Assembly: GCF_947507565.1 (NCBI RefSeq) | Contig: NC_089191.1 | Span: 2,212,240-2,276,239 of the forward strand | Reading direction: 5' to 3' | Length of the DNA stretch: 64,000 nucleotides | Source: Oscarella lobularis | Taxonomy: Eukaryota; Porifera; Homoscleromorpha; Homosclerophorida; Oscarellidae | Shown here: positions 24,236-33,270 of the stretch, piece by piece | Numbering within the stretch: the first letter of the stretch is position 1 | Layout of the letters: each line of letters starts with the position of its first letter | Made by a program: the position numbers and the translations under genes | Notes under the pieces: model-generated | Databases searched by the model: none | What the model was told of the DNA's origin: nothing | The model's input: the letters and a program-made list of their open reading frames with translations, nothing else

Positions 24236-24439
24236 GAATACGAACGACGCGCCGTTCCAGTCGTCATAACAGGCGCAACGGACACGTGGAAAGCGAGAAC
24301 CGCGTGGACAGATACTGGGGTGAAGGTTTAGAAGGTAGGGATCGGGTTAGGTACAAAGCGAACCGAGTTAGAGCGAACAGACTGTGTAGAGCTGCCGTCG
24401 AGTGGAATTCGGGCTCGTTTAACGCTTAACGTGTACCGT
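24236..24439 (+). other. Unique CpG-rich DNA, no gene recognised
   Basis: About 200 bp of unique sequence with an open plus-strand frame (about 60 codons, rich in Arg, Asn and Glu) that has no start of its own outside the satellite. TGCCGTCGAGTGG here also occurs in block 1 at about 15960, a further hint of shared ancestry. I assign no function. Confidence 0.35.
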
Positions 24440-24522
24440 TTTGCCTCGAACACCCTCGCAAACCCCTGCTACACTATTATCGATTGTAAATAGTTTGAAA
24501 TCTTTGTTTTCAATACTTTTTT

Positions 24523-24556
24523 TGACGTCACTTATATAATCCACAATAGTCACGTG
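24523..24556 (+). promoter_or_regulatory. CRE (TGACGTCA) plus E-box (CACGTG) pair, block 2
   Basis: TGACGTCA at 24523-24530 and CACGTG at 24551-24556, with the same 28-bp start-to-start spacing as in block 1. The intervening bases are TATATAATCCACAATAGT-like and clearly different from block 1, so the two sites are the conserved part. Confidence 0.6.
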
Positions 24557-24589
24557 CGTGCGTTAGCGCGCTTGACTCGTTTGTTACGA

Positions 24590-24653
24590 ATGAATGGAAA
24601 ATGGCTCAAAACGACAGATTCGAAGCTTGAGCGAAGTCAAAAGAGTGAAAGAG
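24590..24653 (+). CDS. Candidate first coding exon, block 2 (unidentified)
   Basis: ATG at 24590 opens 21 codons plus one base (MNGKWLKTTDSKLERSQK...) ending at donor GTGAGTCT at 24654. It occupies the same place relative to the CRE/E-box pair as the exon candidate in block 1. The two peptides are not recognisably alike except around the shared GCGA.GTCAAAA stretch before the donor. Identity is unknown, and a non-coding 5' exon is equally possible. Confidence 0.3.
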
Positions 24654-25115
24654 GTGAGTCTTGAGTAGTTTAGAACCCGTTCGACCGTTCGCAATGGCGC
24701 GAAACGATCGAAATCGAGGCGTCGGGTCGCCAAGGTGCGACGCGCCCTGCGAAATGCGCTGGAATCGTTTCGTTTCGACGCGTAATCATGTTTTCGGAAC
24801 GTTACGAAGCGTTTAGCTGCATTCCGTGGCGTATTTCGAGTCGTTTGCGACGATTTCGATGTGCGAAAAGGGGGCGTGGCCCTTAACTTTCGCGCTCGCT
24901 CCACGACAAACGGCGTATCGTATGCCGTCGGCGAATCGAAAATCGAAAACTAGATGATATAGGGTTTCGATCGATGGTACGTTCGTCGCGGTACGTGGCG
25001 TCGTTGAGGCACGACGGCGTCGCAAAGGTGGGGTGATTTCGACGCACGCGAGAAGGCGTGTTTGTTTATTTGACACGTTTTTATGTCGAAAATTCGCGAA
25101 TTTCGACATGGCTTT

Positions 25116-25494
25116 GAACCAATCTTATAGAGTCGTCGTTGGCGATTCGATTGGTCGTGGTCCTGTCGTCGTGCGACGTTTCGTGGCGAAATGGCACAAT
25201 TTTTAAGTCGTTTGATCGCGAACGAGAAAATTCGAAATTGTTTTTCGATTTTCTCCGTCCCCTGAAGGAATTCGTTCGCGATTTTTCCTGGAGAGGATTT
25301 CTATTGGGTGGTACGCAAGGGACGAAAGGGTTTGGTGGCCGTCGGTCAAATTTTTGAGTGAAATTTCTACTCGCAAACTTTTTGGCTTTTTGTACATCTT
25401 TGCGACGTTGGCAAAGTGCCTTCCCTTTGTCGGATAGAGGCGAGATTTTTTATCTGGTCTCTCTGACCCCGGAGTTGTTGATAGCCAAGGTATC
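25116..25494. other. Unique intergenic DNA with CCAAT boxes
   Basis: Two oppositely oriented CCAAT boxes (CCAAT 25119-25123, ATTGG 25150-25154) lie just right of block 2. The rest is unique CpG-rich DNA leading to the X-box. No exon is recognised. Confidence 0.4.
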
Positions 25495-25508
25495 GTTGCC
25501 ATAGCAAC
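25495..25508. promoter_or_regulatory. RFX X-box (GTTGCCATAGCAAC)
   Basis: GTTGCC-AT-AGCAAC is a full match to the X-box consensus bound by RFX factors (GTNRCC, spacer 0-3, RGYAAC). In animals such sites characteristically lie roughly 100 bp upstream of start codons of ciliary genes. Here the next ATG is 104 bp downstream (25613). A 14-bp imperfect palindrome of this kind is unlikely by chance in one small unique island, but function is inferred. Confidence 0.6.
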
Positions 25509-25612
25509 CAAAAAATAAAATTGTTTTTTATTTTTTAGGTGTATCTTCCCTTGTTTCAAGCGGGCCCTTGGGGCCGCGAAAACGCGACAGAATATCCTTC
25601 GGGCGTGTAGCT

Positions 25613-25650
25613 ATGTCAAAGACCATCCGGACCCCTATGCAGATGTTGAG
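25613..25650 (+). CDS. Candidate first coding exon downstream of X-box (possible ciliary gene)
   Basis: ATG at 25613 opens twelve codons plus two bases (MSKTIRTPMQML, then AG) ending at consensus donor GTAAGAAG at 25651. It is the first ATG after the X-box, so the upstream 104 bp would be promoter plus 5' UTR. A second reading exists: TTTTATTTTTTAG at 25526-25538 could be an acceptor, making 25539-25650 an internal exon open in another frame (37 codons, with RACSYVKDHPDPYADVE). I prefer the start-codon reading because of the X-box spacing. The gene is not identified and no second exon is seen. Confidence 0.38.
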
Positions 25651-25799
25651 GTAAGAAGTTACATCGCTTCAGTTGAGAAACGTCTTCCATAAGGACTAGG
25701 CTTAGAGTAATAACTATAGAGGTATCCCAAGTTTACTCATAGTCCCTTGAGTAATTTTCTATTTCTAATAAAATTACTCATAGACCTTATATTTCATGC
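25651..25799. other. AT-rich unique DNA (candidate intron)
   Basis: About 150 bp of AT-rich sequence after the GTAAGA donor, with TTACTCATAG repeated twice (about 25734 and 25784). No exon is recognised. Confidence 0.35.
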
Positions 25800-26330
25800 T
25801 AGCAATTCCTCTGTGGCCAAGAGCGACAAATAGGTCTTTAGTTGTTCCGGACGTTTATCTACTCGAGACTTTGGCCGACGCCAGGTACTTTTCTTTGTTT
25901 TCCCCTTTGTCAATTGGTTTGCCGTGTAGTTGTTCCTCCAATCCGACGAGGCAGACGCAGCCATCCCTCTGTGGCCAAGAGCGATAAATAGGCCATACCT
26001 CTGCAGAGGCTATAGAGTTGCCTCCCCGCGTAAGGCAGAGCACTGGCGGGTAAATCAGTGACGCCCCTTGGAATTGCACCTGTGAGTGGACTGACATCCC
26101 AGCTGCCACTTTCACAGTCCAAGGCTCGGAGCCAGGAGGTTAAACGGGCTCACCCTCCGCGGGGGAGTATGGAGTGACCCTACGAGTCCTTTGACTCACA
26201 GCAGGTGCCCACCTGGCCTTGCCTCCCATGTGGGGCGAGGGGGTGGATGGAGGAGAGGGGAAACTCTGTTTAATTTTTGTATCTACATCCGGGACTTTAT
26301 TCAAATAAAATTTGACATGTCTCATCCTAC
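25800..26330 (-). other. GC-rich segment, possible degenerate retroelement or pseudogene fragment
   Basis: About 530 bp much richer in GC than its flanks, with abrupt edges. On the minus strand it reads as open protein-like stretches (a 61-codon frame beginning MRHVKFYLNKVPDVDTKIKQ at 26325, a stop at about 26143, then a second open stretch with GMSVHSQVQFQGASLIYPPV). An imperfect direct repeat containing GGCCAAGAGCGAYAAATAGG lies 158 bp apart (about 25814 and 25972). Composition change, broken frame and internal repeat suggest a decayed mobile element, but no reverse transcriptase or transposase motif is visible, so the class is not assigned. Confidence 0.3.
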
Positions 26331-26860
26331 TTTTCGACTCGTTGTGCGACCCTAGCTGTTCTCGCGTCTAACTACTGCGAGCACGTGCGACGCGAGCGCG
26401 CGTGATTGTATTATGCGCCTAGTGCTAATCAAAAAATTATTACGTAATGCAAAGTAAGACACATAAAGTCATTTTTCATTTTGCTAATTCTTTTCTTTGT
26501 CGCCTGTTGCCATATGAATGAAAACATATATTCAATTTTGATGGTGGCGCTGACGTACCTTTTAAAATCCCAGCTCCTTGCCTTCTATCAATCAATATCT
26601 CTTAGACATACCAATGACATAGAGATAAGAGCCTAAAACGAACAATTAGAAATAATAATGCAATGATCCCAACAGTAATTAATTAACAGAAAACGAATAT
26701 TCCCTGGACGACAAAGAAGTACAATAGGAAGGCTGATGACACCTTTCAAAACATGCCAATCTCCAGGTATATAAAATACTGCTATAACGGGAAGCGAGTT
26801 CCGTTCGTCCTACTCCCTACTCCCACCCCTGACCCACCCTGATCCTAACCCTGAGGTCCC
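26331..26860. other. Unique DNA, nothing recognised
   Basis: About 530 bp of unique sequence: a CpG-rich start (GCACGTGCGACGCGAGCGCG at about 26381), then AT-rich DNA. I see no exon with both splice signals, no RNA gene and no repeat. Confidence 0.4.
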
Positions 26861-27570
26861 CTATCCCTTGTCCGTCTCCTGCATCGTCGTCCCATCCCAT
26901 TCATTGAGTGTTCCTAAATAAAGGAAGTAAAGGAAATGAAGTGTGATAAACAAATGTAAGTCATAGCCTTCTTCCACTTGTACTTCCCTTATCCGAGTTG
27001 ATCCCTTCCTTTCCCTGTGCGTGGCCCTTGTTCTTCTCCTGCATCGTCGTTCCATCCCATTGAGTGTTCCTAAATAAAAGAAATAGAAGAAATGAAGTGT
27101 GATAAACAAATGCAAAATAATTCCGTACCTGTTGATAGCCTTCCTCCACTTGTACTTCCCTTGTCCGTGTTGATCCCGTCCTTTCCCTGTGCGTGTCCCT
27201 TATCTTTCTCATGCATCGTCCTTCCATCCCATTGAGTGTTCCTAAATAAAAGAAATAGAAGAAGTGAAGTGTGATAAACAAATGTAAAACAATTCCGTAC
27301 CTGTTGGTAGTCTTCCTCCACGTGCCCTTCCTTTGTCCTTGTCGATTCCTTTCCTTCCCTGTGCGTGTCCCTTGTCCGTCTCTCACATCCTCGTCCTATC
27401 CCATTGTGAGTTCCTAAACAAAAAAAATGAAGTGTGATAAACAAATGTAAAATAATTCCGTACCTGTTGATAATCTTCCTCCACTTGCCCTTCCTTTGTC
27501 CCTGTCGATCTTTTTCCTCCCTCTGCGTGTCTTCTGTCCTCTGTTCTTCCTTCCAAGTGAGTTCCCCTAG
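26861..27570 (-). other. Tandemly duplicated minus-strand exon cluster
   Basis: Four to five copies of a 152-172-bp unit. Read on the minus strand, each has an acceptor (TTTCTTTTATTTAG), a purine-rich exon starting GAACACTCAATGGGATGG, and a donor CAACAG/GTACGG. Exons 27129-27241 and 27301-27413 are each 113 bp; 27464-27566 is 103 bp with a different acceptor; introns are 59 and 50 bp. The leftmost copy (to 27069) has lost the donor through a deletion of about 16 bp. Because 113 is not divisible by three, successive exons shift frame, so the cluster is either non-coding or spliced with exon skipping. It resembles in size and purine content the plus-strand cluster at 16.5-16.9 kb. Confidence 0.45.
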
Positions 27571-28430
27571 ATAAAAACGAGAGTACAGAATAATCCAAAA
27601 ACTAAAAAGAAACCGATACCTTATGCTAATCGCCGCTCGACTTCTTCCTATATAATACACAAAAATACAAAGCTCCCATTAACGCATAAAACTACGAGGC
27701 ACTTATCTGATTGAACCCCTTGAATGAGCCCCACGAGTAGAATAACACTGTCACAATGCGAACGAAAGGAATAAATAATTCTGTCCAGAGTATTACCTTT
27801 GAAAAATTCCAATGAACGATAAAACGTCCCAAACCTCCTCGTTCAAAGAAAATGCTTTCCCCTAAAAAAGTACTAAAAAATAAAAAAATAAAAAATAAGT
27901 ACGTCCACCTATGGAACTAAGAAAACCTCCCCAAGAAACAGAAAACGACTACTTCGGATAGACACAAACGGAACAAAGACACAGGACCCCGTTTTAAACC
28001 CAGCCGCGCAGTATAAAACGCTCGCGACTGCGAAAATCGTGGAAAAACGCGCTTCTCCCCCTTCGGGCACCCAGTTTCCTACGCGCAACGTTAACGGACC
28101 CCCGAACACGCTCCAAACCTCACCGTGAGAAGTTTAAACTCTCAAAATCGCGAAGGGAACGAAGGAAAGTAGTAGTAAAATCCGTCGAAGGCGAATAGGG
28201 CCCCAGAACCGGAACGTGCGGTGCGAAATGACACGCGAATGCATAACTTACCCTTCGCGACAGCCGAATCCGTCCTCCTTCGTCCCCTTTGTCTCATATG
28301 GAGTCGTTTCAAACAAATGACTGAAGTCACAACCCCGTATACACGCAACCCCCGGACAACAACCGCCAGAAATTTCTAATCGAATCAATCCCAGCTGTCA
28401 AACACCAGGTTAAATAATCACGTGACTATA
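27571..28430 (-). other. Region upstream of the minus-strand exon cluster, with candidate first exon
   Basis: AT-rich intronic-looking DNA at 27571-27900, then a CpG-rich stretch at 27960-28430. On the minus strand a donor-like GTGAGG lies at 28123-28118 after CTTCTCACG, so a first exon from about 28430 to 28124 is possible. Open minus-strand frames of 66-68 codons here have no recognisable domains. Together with the plus-strand unit to the right this suggests a divergent promoter near 28.42 kb. Confidence 0.3.
28419..28424. promoter_or_regulatory. E-box CACGTG at candidate divergent promoter
   Basis: TCACGTGAC lies between the divergently oriented exon candidates. CACGTG also occurs in both CRE blocks, in the intron start at 28964 and near the plus-unit end (30485), so the motif is over-represented in the unique islands. 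Confidence 0.35.
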
Positions 28431-29144
28431 CTTTCCTATCTTGCACAGACAATTAGGACGTCAATCGCACGCTTCAAAACGCCTTCTAGTATTTCGTCTC
28501 ACGCAATCGCAGACAACAGCCGACATCATTCGTGCAGATAGCGGAGCAGCAGCCACGCGGATTCCTCGCTCGCTTCTCGCTCGATCGGAAGGCGAACGGA
28601 CGCTGCCTGTCGCCACGCACGCAGCCTGTCGTCACGCCTGCAGGTTTGTGCTTCGTCTGGTGTTTTTTAGAGGCGTGCGAGGGCTTTTCTTCGCCACGTG
28701 CGTCGCTCAGTGCGTCGTTCGCGACGTTCGCTGCTCCGCGCGCGTCTCTTAGCAGCGTCTACGTCTCGTACTATCGTTTATCGAGAGGGGTCTCCTTTTA
28801 GGCTCTCTGCAATCATTGAATCGGAGAAGCTGAAGATGCGATGATGCTCGGGAAGTGTGCGTGGCGAGTTTAGGTAAGCCTCGACAGTAAGGCGATTTTT
28901 CGTTTGTGTTCGCAGCTTGACCCCGCCTCCGAGCGAGCGGGGGGAGGAGACTCGTCAGTAAGTCACGTGGATTGTGACGGTCATTTAATTATTGCATCTA
29001 TCTTAACTGTTGCCCGTTTTTAGGTACATGTCTGTCAATGTCAAGACAGATTTTTGTTTGACAGTGGACCTCCCACTCAGATCACCTTCCACCTGTCATT
29101 ATTTCATTTAGCAGCCTTCACTCCATTTATTGCACTTCATTCTT

Positions 29145-29280
29145 CTACCTTTTCCATTTACACTTCATTTTCGCCATTTACACTTCATTTTCTCCATTGA
29201 CACTTCATTTTCGTCATTTACACGTCATTTTCGTCATTTACACGTCATCTACACGTCATCTCCACGTCATCATCTATCAT
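29145..29280. repeat. 20-bp minisatellite in candidate intron
   Basis: Six to seven copies of CATTTACACTTCATTTTCGC-type units, degrading to CACGTCATC at the right end. Confidence 0.8.
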
Positions 29281-29669
29281 CTTTATTTTAGAGGCAGTTA
29301 GGGTAGAGGAATTAGAGGAATAAATAAATAAATAATAATATGTACTATATCAGCATTGAATCAATCAAATTTTTGACGTCATTTTTCTAATTCATTTTTC
29401 CTTTGGCAGGACGTCACCGACGCGGAGGAAGAGTGCTACGCCCCGTCAAAGTCGTCGCAGGACTGGTAAGTGGAGGATGGGGACGAAGACACGAGGTATC
29501 TGTATATAACGCCCACATTTTCCCCCATGCTTGCTCTTTTTTGAGTTTTAGATGCAGACGTGGGGATGAAGACGACGGATGAAGACGACGGATGTGGACG
29601 AAGCCGTCAACACTAGAGGTATCTGTATGGACCGTTTGTTTTTTCCCTTGCTGGCTTCTTTTGAGATTT

Positions 29670-30175
29670 AGGTTGGATGCAAGATGCCGCCGAAGGACGA
29701 CGCCAGCGCCTCAAGACGACTGCAGCCTAAGATCGCGTTTTTGTACGTAGCAAATTTTATTAATTGGTTTTCATCTCTTGGCAGACGCGAAGACGACGCA
29801 GCCGCCGAAGGACGACGACAGCGCCTCAAGACGACTGCAGCCTAAGATCGCGTTTTTCTACGTAGCAAATGTTATTATTTTTTTTCATCTCTTGGCAGAC
29901 GCGAAGACGACGCAGCCGCCGAAGGACGACGCCAGCCCCTCAAGACGACTGCAGCCTAAGATCGCGTTTTTCTACGTAGCAAATGTTATTATTTTTTTTC
30001 ATCTCTTGGCAGACGCGAAGACGACGCAGCCGCCGAAGGACGACGCCAGCGCCTCAAGACGACTGCAGCCTAAGATCGCGTTTTTCTACGTAGCAAATGT
30101 TATTATTTTTTTCATCTCTTGGCAGACGCGAAGACGACGCAGCCGCCTCATCGTCATCGGGCCAAGAAAGAAGGT
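29670..30175 (+). repeat. 114-bp tandem repeat with splice-like borders
   Basis: Four to five copies of a 114-bp unit: the GCAG landmark is at 29781, 29895, 30009 and 30122 (periods 114, 114, 113). Each unit has a GC-rich part (GACGACGCAGCCGCCGAAGG) after TTTTTTTCATCTCTTGGCAG and a possible donor CTAC/GTAGCAAAT. Because 114 is divisible by three, a 136-codon frame runs through several units. The would-be intron is only about 37 bp, too short for normal splicing, so either the whole unit is exonic or the donor is elsewhere. Confidence 0.75.
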
Positions 30176-30277
30176 AATACATAACTAATTATTTAAACTT
30201 ATATAAATAATAAATAATTAAATTACTAGTCAGGTAGGTAGCTAGGTAGTTAGGTAGCTAGGTTCCTCCATCATCAA

Positions 30278-30280
<3 letters not shown>

Positions 30281-30329
<49 letters not shown>
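30281..30329. repeat. (ATC)n microsatellite
   Basis: About 16 perfect copies of ATC, preceded at 30231-30262 by a GGTAGCTAGGTAGTTA microsatellite. Confidence 0.97.
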
Positions 30330-30583
30330 CCTCCAGCACCAATAGCACCTCCATCACCACTAAGCACCTCCACCACCAGCACCATCATCACCAGTCAACC
30401 AAATAAATTTTTATTTCAGTATTTCCGTAAGTGAATCAAGCTTTTTAATATTACAGTTGTCCGGGTTATTGACTGCTTGTACAGTCACGTGCTTATCATA
30501 AATAAAGTAACCTTCAGACAGACCCCTTCAGCTCCTTCAGATATGATTTTGCTTTACGGTTAATGAAATGAAAAATTGTCGCG

Positions 30584-31870
30584 GCCTGGTTCCTAATGGG
30601 GCCTCATTTTTGTCTATAAAATAATAGTACATTTGACGCTAGAAATCAGTCTAACAAGATTTTATTTGATGCAGAAAAACGTTTCCAACGCTTCCTTTGC
30701 CTTTTAAATGAACAAAATTTTAAGGACCGGTTCCTAATAATGGGGCCTCGTTTTTATCTAAAAAATATTCGCTAATTTCACGCTAGGAATCAGACAAACA
30801 ATCTCTTACAACGCTCGACTGATTCTCGGCGTAAAACAAGAGAAACAATCTTAGATGAAAATGGGGCCCCCATTAGGAACCTGGCCGCGGAAATTTGGCT
30901 CTTTAAAAGTCTAAGGAAGCGTTGAAAACGTTTTTCTGCTTGAGATAAGACATCGTGCGGATGATTCCCAGCATAAAATAAGCGAAAATGTTTTAGATAA
31001 AAATGGGGCCCCATTAGGAACAGGGCCGCGAAAATTTCGCTCTTTTAAAGGCCAAGGAAGCGTTGAAAACATTTTTCTGCATCAGATAAAACATCACTTG
31101 ATTGATTCCCAGCGTAAAATAAGAAAAACAATTTCAGAAAAATTGGGGCCCCATTAGGAACCTGGCCGCGAAAATTTGGCTCTTTCAAAGGCTAAGGAAG
31201 CGTTGAAAACGTTTTTATGCATCAGATAAGACACCGCTGGACTGATTCCCAGCATAAAACAAGAAAAACAATTTTAGAAGAAAATGGGGCCCCATTAGGA
31301 ACCGGGCCGCAAAAATTTGGCTCTTTCAAAGTCTAAGGAAGCGTTGAAAACGTTTTTCTGCTTGAGATAAGACATCGTTCGGATGATTCCCAGCATAAAA
31401 TAAGCGAAAATGTTTTAGATAAAAATGGGGCCCCATTAGAATCCGGGCCGCGAAAATTTCGCTCTTTTAAAGGCTAAGGAAGCGTTGAAAACATTTATCT
31501 GCATCAGATAAAACATCGCTTGATTGATTCCCAGCGTAAAATAAGAAAAACAATTTCAGAAGAAATTGGGGCCCCATTAGGAACCGGGCCGCGAAAATTT
31601 TACTCTTACAAAAGCTAAGAAAGCGTTGAAAACGTTTTTCTGCAACAGATAAAACATCGTTCGGCTGATTTCCAGCATAAAATAAGCGAAAATGTTTTAC
31701 ATAAAAATTGGGCCCCATTAGGAACCGGGCCGCGAAAATTTTACTCTTATGAAGGCTTAGGAAGCGTTGAAAACATTTTTTTCCTTAGATAACACACCGC
31801 TCGACTGATTCCCATCGTAAAACAAGCAAAAAAGTTTGATTTGAAAAGTGAGGCCCCATTAGGATATTAA
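30584..31870. repeat. 141-bp satellite G, with inverted leading copies
   Basis: About nine copies of a 140-142-bp unit with palindromic core AATGGGGCCCCATT followed by AGGAACCGGGCCGCGAAAAT and GGAAGCGTTGAAAACGTTTT. Cores are at about 30861, 31003, 31143, 31284, 31425, 31565, 31707 and 31850. The first two copies (30584-30790) are in the opposite orientation (GGTTCCTAATGGGGCC, AAAAACGTTTCCAACGCTTCC). A 422-bp trimer higher-order unit is visible (CTTGAGATAAGACATCG at 30939 and 31361). Confidence 0.92.
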
Positions 31871-31913
31871 TAAAATAGCTATTCTGTTTCACTAACAGTT
31901 ATAATTCTCTTAG

Positions 31914-32215
31914 TATTGGATCATTCGCGCAAAAACGATCGCAAAAGTTTTGATGCGCCTAAACGTTCGCAAAAAGTTTTGATGCGCGAGTAGTTTTTCA
32001 TGCGCAAAAACGATCGCAATAGTTTTGATACGCAAAACGATCGCAATAGTTTTGATGCGCAAAAACGATCGCCATAGTTTTGATGCGCAGAAACGATCGC
32101 AAAGGTTTTGATGCGCAAAAACGATCGCAATAATTTTGATGCGCTAAAACGATCGCAAGCGTTTTGATGCGCAAAAACGGTCGTCAAGGTTTTGATGCGC
32201 AAAAACAATCGACAA
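31914..32215. repeat. 28-bp satellite H
   Basis: About ten copies of GATGCGCAAAAACGATCGC plus AATAGTTTT, with the palindrome CGATCG in most units. Minus-strand frames are repeat artefacts. Confidence 0.92.
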
Positions 32216-32340
32216 AGTTACCATGCGCAAAAGATGAAAAAGAGGCATTACGAAAGGGCCGCGAAAATTTCCATTTTCTAAAGGCTCAGGCAGGGTTGAA
32301 AACATTTTTATGCCTCAGATAAGGCATAGTTCGACTGAAT
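32216..32340. repeat. Relic copy of satellite G between H and I
   Basis: GGGCCGCGAAAATTTCC, AAGGCTCAGGCAGGGTTGAAAACATTTT and CAGATAAGGCATAGTTCGACTGA match the second half of the 141-bp unit G. A truncated G copy therefore lies on the far side of satellite H, meaning H expanded inside or next to the G array. Confidence 0.75.
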
Positions 32341-33270
32341 CCACAGGGCCTCAAGTAAGTGCACAGGCTTTCATTTGAATGCACAGGCTTTCATTTGAAT
32401 GCACAGGGCCTCAAGTAAGTGCACAGGCTCTCAAATAAATGCACAGGCTTTCATTTGAAAAAACAGGCTTTCATTTGAATGCACAGGCTTTCATTTGAAT
32501 GCACAGGCTTTCATTTGAATGCACAGGCTTTCATTTGAATGCAGAGGCTTACATTTGAATGCACAAGCTTTCATTTGAATGCAAAGGCTTTCATTTGAAT
32601 GCACAGGCTTTTATTTGAATGCAGAGGCTTACATTTGATTGCACAGGCTTTCTTGATTGCACAGGCTTTCATTTGAATACACAAGCTTTCATTTGAATGC
32701 ACTGGCTTTCTATTGAATGCACAGGCTTTCATTTGAATGCACACGCTCTCAATTGAATGCACAAGCTTTCATTTGAATGCACAGGCTTTCATTTGAATGC
32801 ACAGGCTTTCATTTGAATGCACAGGCTTTCATTTGAATGCACATGCAATCATTTGATTGCACAGGCTTTCATTTGAATGCACAGGCTCTCAATTGAATGC
32901 ACAGGCTTTCATTTCAATGCAAACGATCTCAATTGAATGCACAGGCTTTCATTTGAATGCACTTGCTTTCATTTGAATGCACAGGCTTACATTTGAATGC
33001 AGAGGCTTTCATTTGAATGCACATGCTTTCATTTGATTGCACAGGCTTTCATTTGAATGCACACGCTCTCAATTGAATGCCCAGGCTTTCATTTGAATGC
33101 AAACGATCTCAATTGAATGCACAGGCTTTCAATTGAATGCACAGGCTTTCATTTGAATGCACAGGCTTTCATTTGAATGCACAGGCTTTCATTTGAATGC
33201 ACAGGCTTATATGAATGCACATGTTTTCATTTAAATCTAAATTGCCTCAAGTAGTAGCACAGGCTCTCAA
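32341..33270. repeat. 20-bp satellite I
   Basis: About 46 copies of GCACAGGCTTTCATTTGAAT with variants GCTCTCAATTGAAT and GGCCTCAAGTAAGT. It passes into satellite D at CAAATAAATTTGTCCTGGG. Confidence 0.95.

Larger units (their letters stand above)
24440..25115 (+). other. Unique promoter/first-exon block 2 (paralogue of 15560-16150)
   Basis: This is a diverged copy of block 1, colinear over about 600 bp. Shared landmarks are TAGTTTGAAA, TGACGTCA, CACGTG, TTAGCGCGC, GCGAAGTCAAAA, a splice donor, GTCGGGTCGCCAAG, AAAAGGGGGCGTGGCCC, CGACAAACGGCG, ATGTCGAAAATT. Divergence is high enough that the duplication is old, so conservation of the promoter elements is notable. The right end contains the palindrome AATTCGCGAATT at about 25091. 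Confidence 0.6.
28430..30525 (+). other. Candidate multi-exon plus-strand transcription unit (probably non-coding)
   Basis: Successive consensus splice signals suggest the following. Exon 1 is about 28430-28873 (donor GTAAGCC). Exon 2 is 28916-28957 (acceptor TTTGTGTTCGCAG, donor GTAAGTC). A later exon is 29410-29465 (acceptor TTTCCTTTGGCAG, donor GTAAGTG). Then come exons with GAG/GTATCTGT donors and TTTTGAGWTTTAG acceptors around 29485-29680, the 114-bp repeats, and a last exon from 30457 with AATAAA at 30501. ATGs in exon 1 are quickly followed by stops, and the exons share no long frame. A spliced non-coding RNA, or a gene whose main coding part was missed, are both possible. Confidence 0.35.

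Noticed and set aside
24584..25109. Arg/Ser/Thr-rich minus-strand frames of about 100 codons in block 2
   Set aside because: Same reason: low stop density in TCG/ACG-rich DNA, no domain, and not conserved in block 1.
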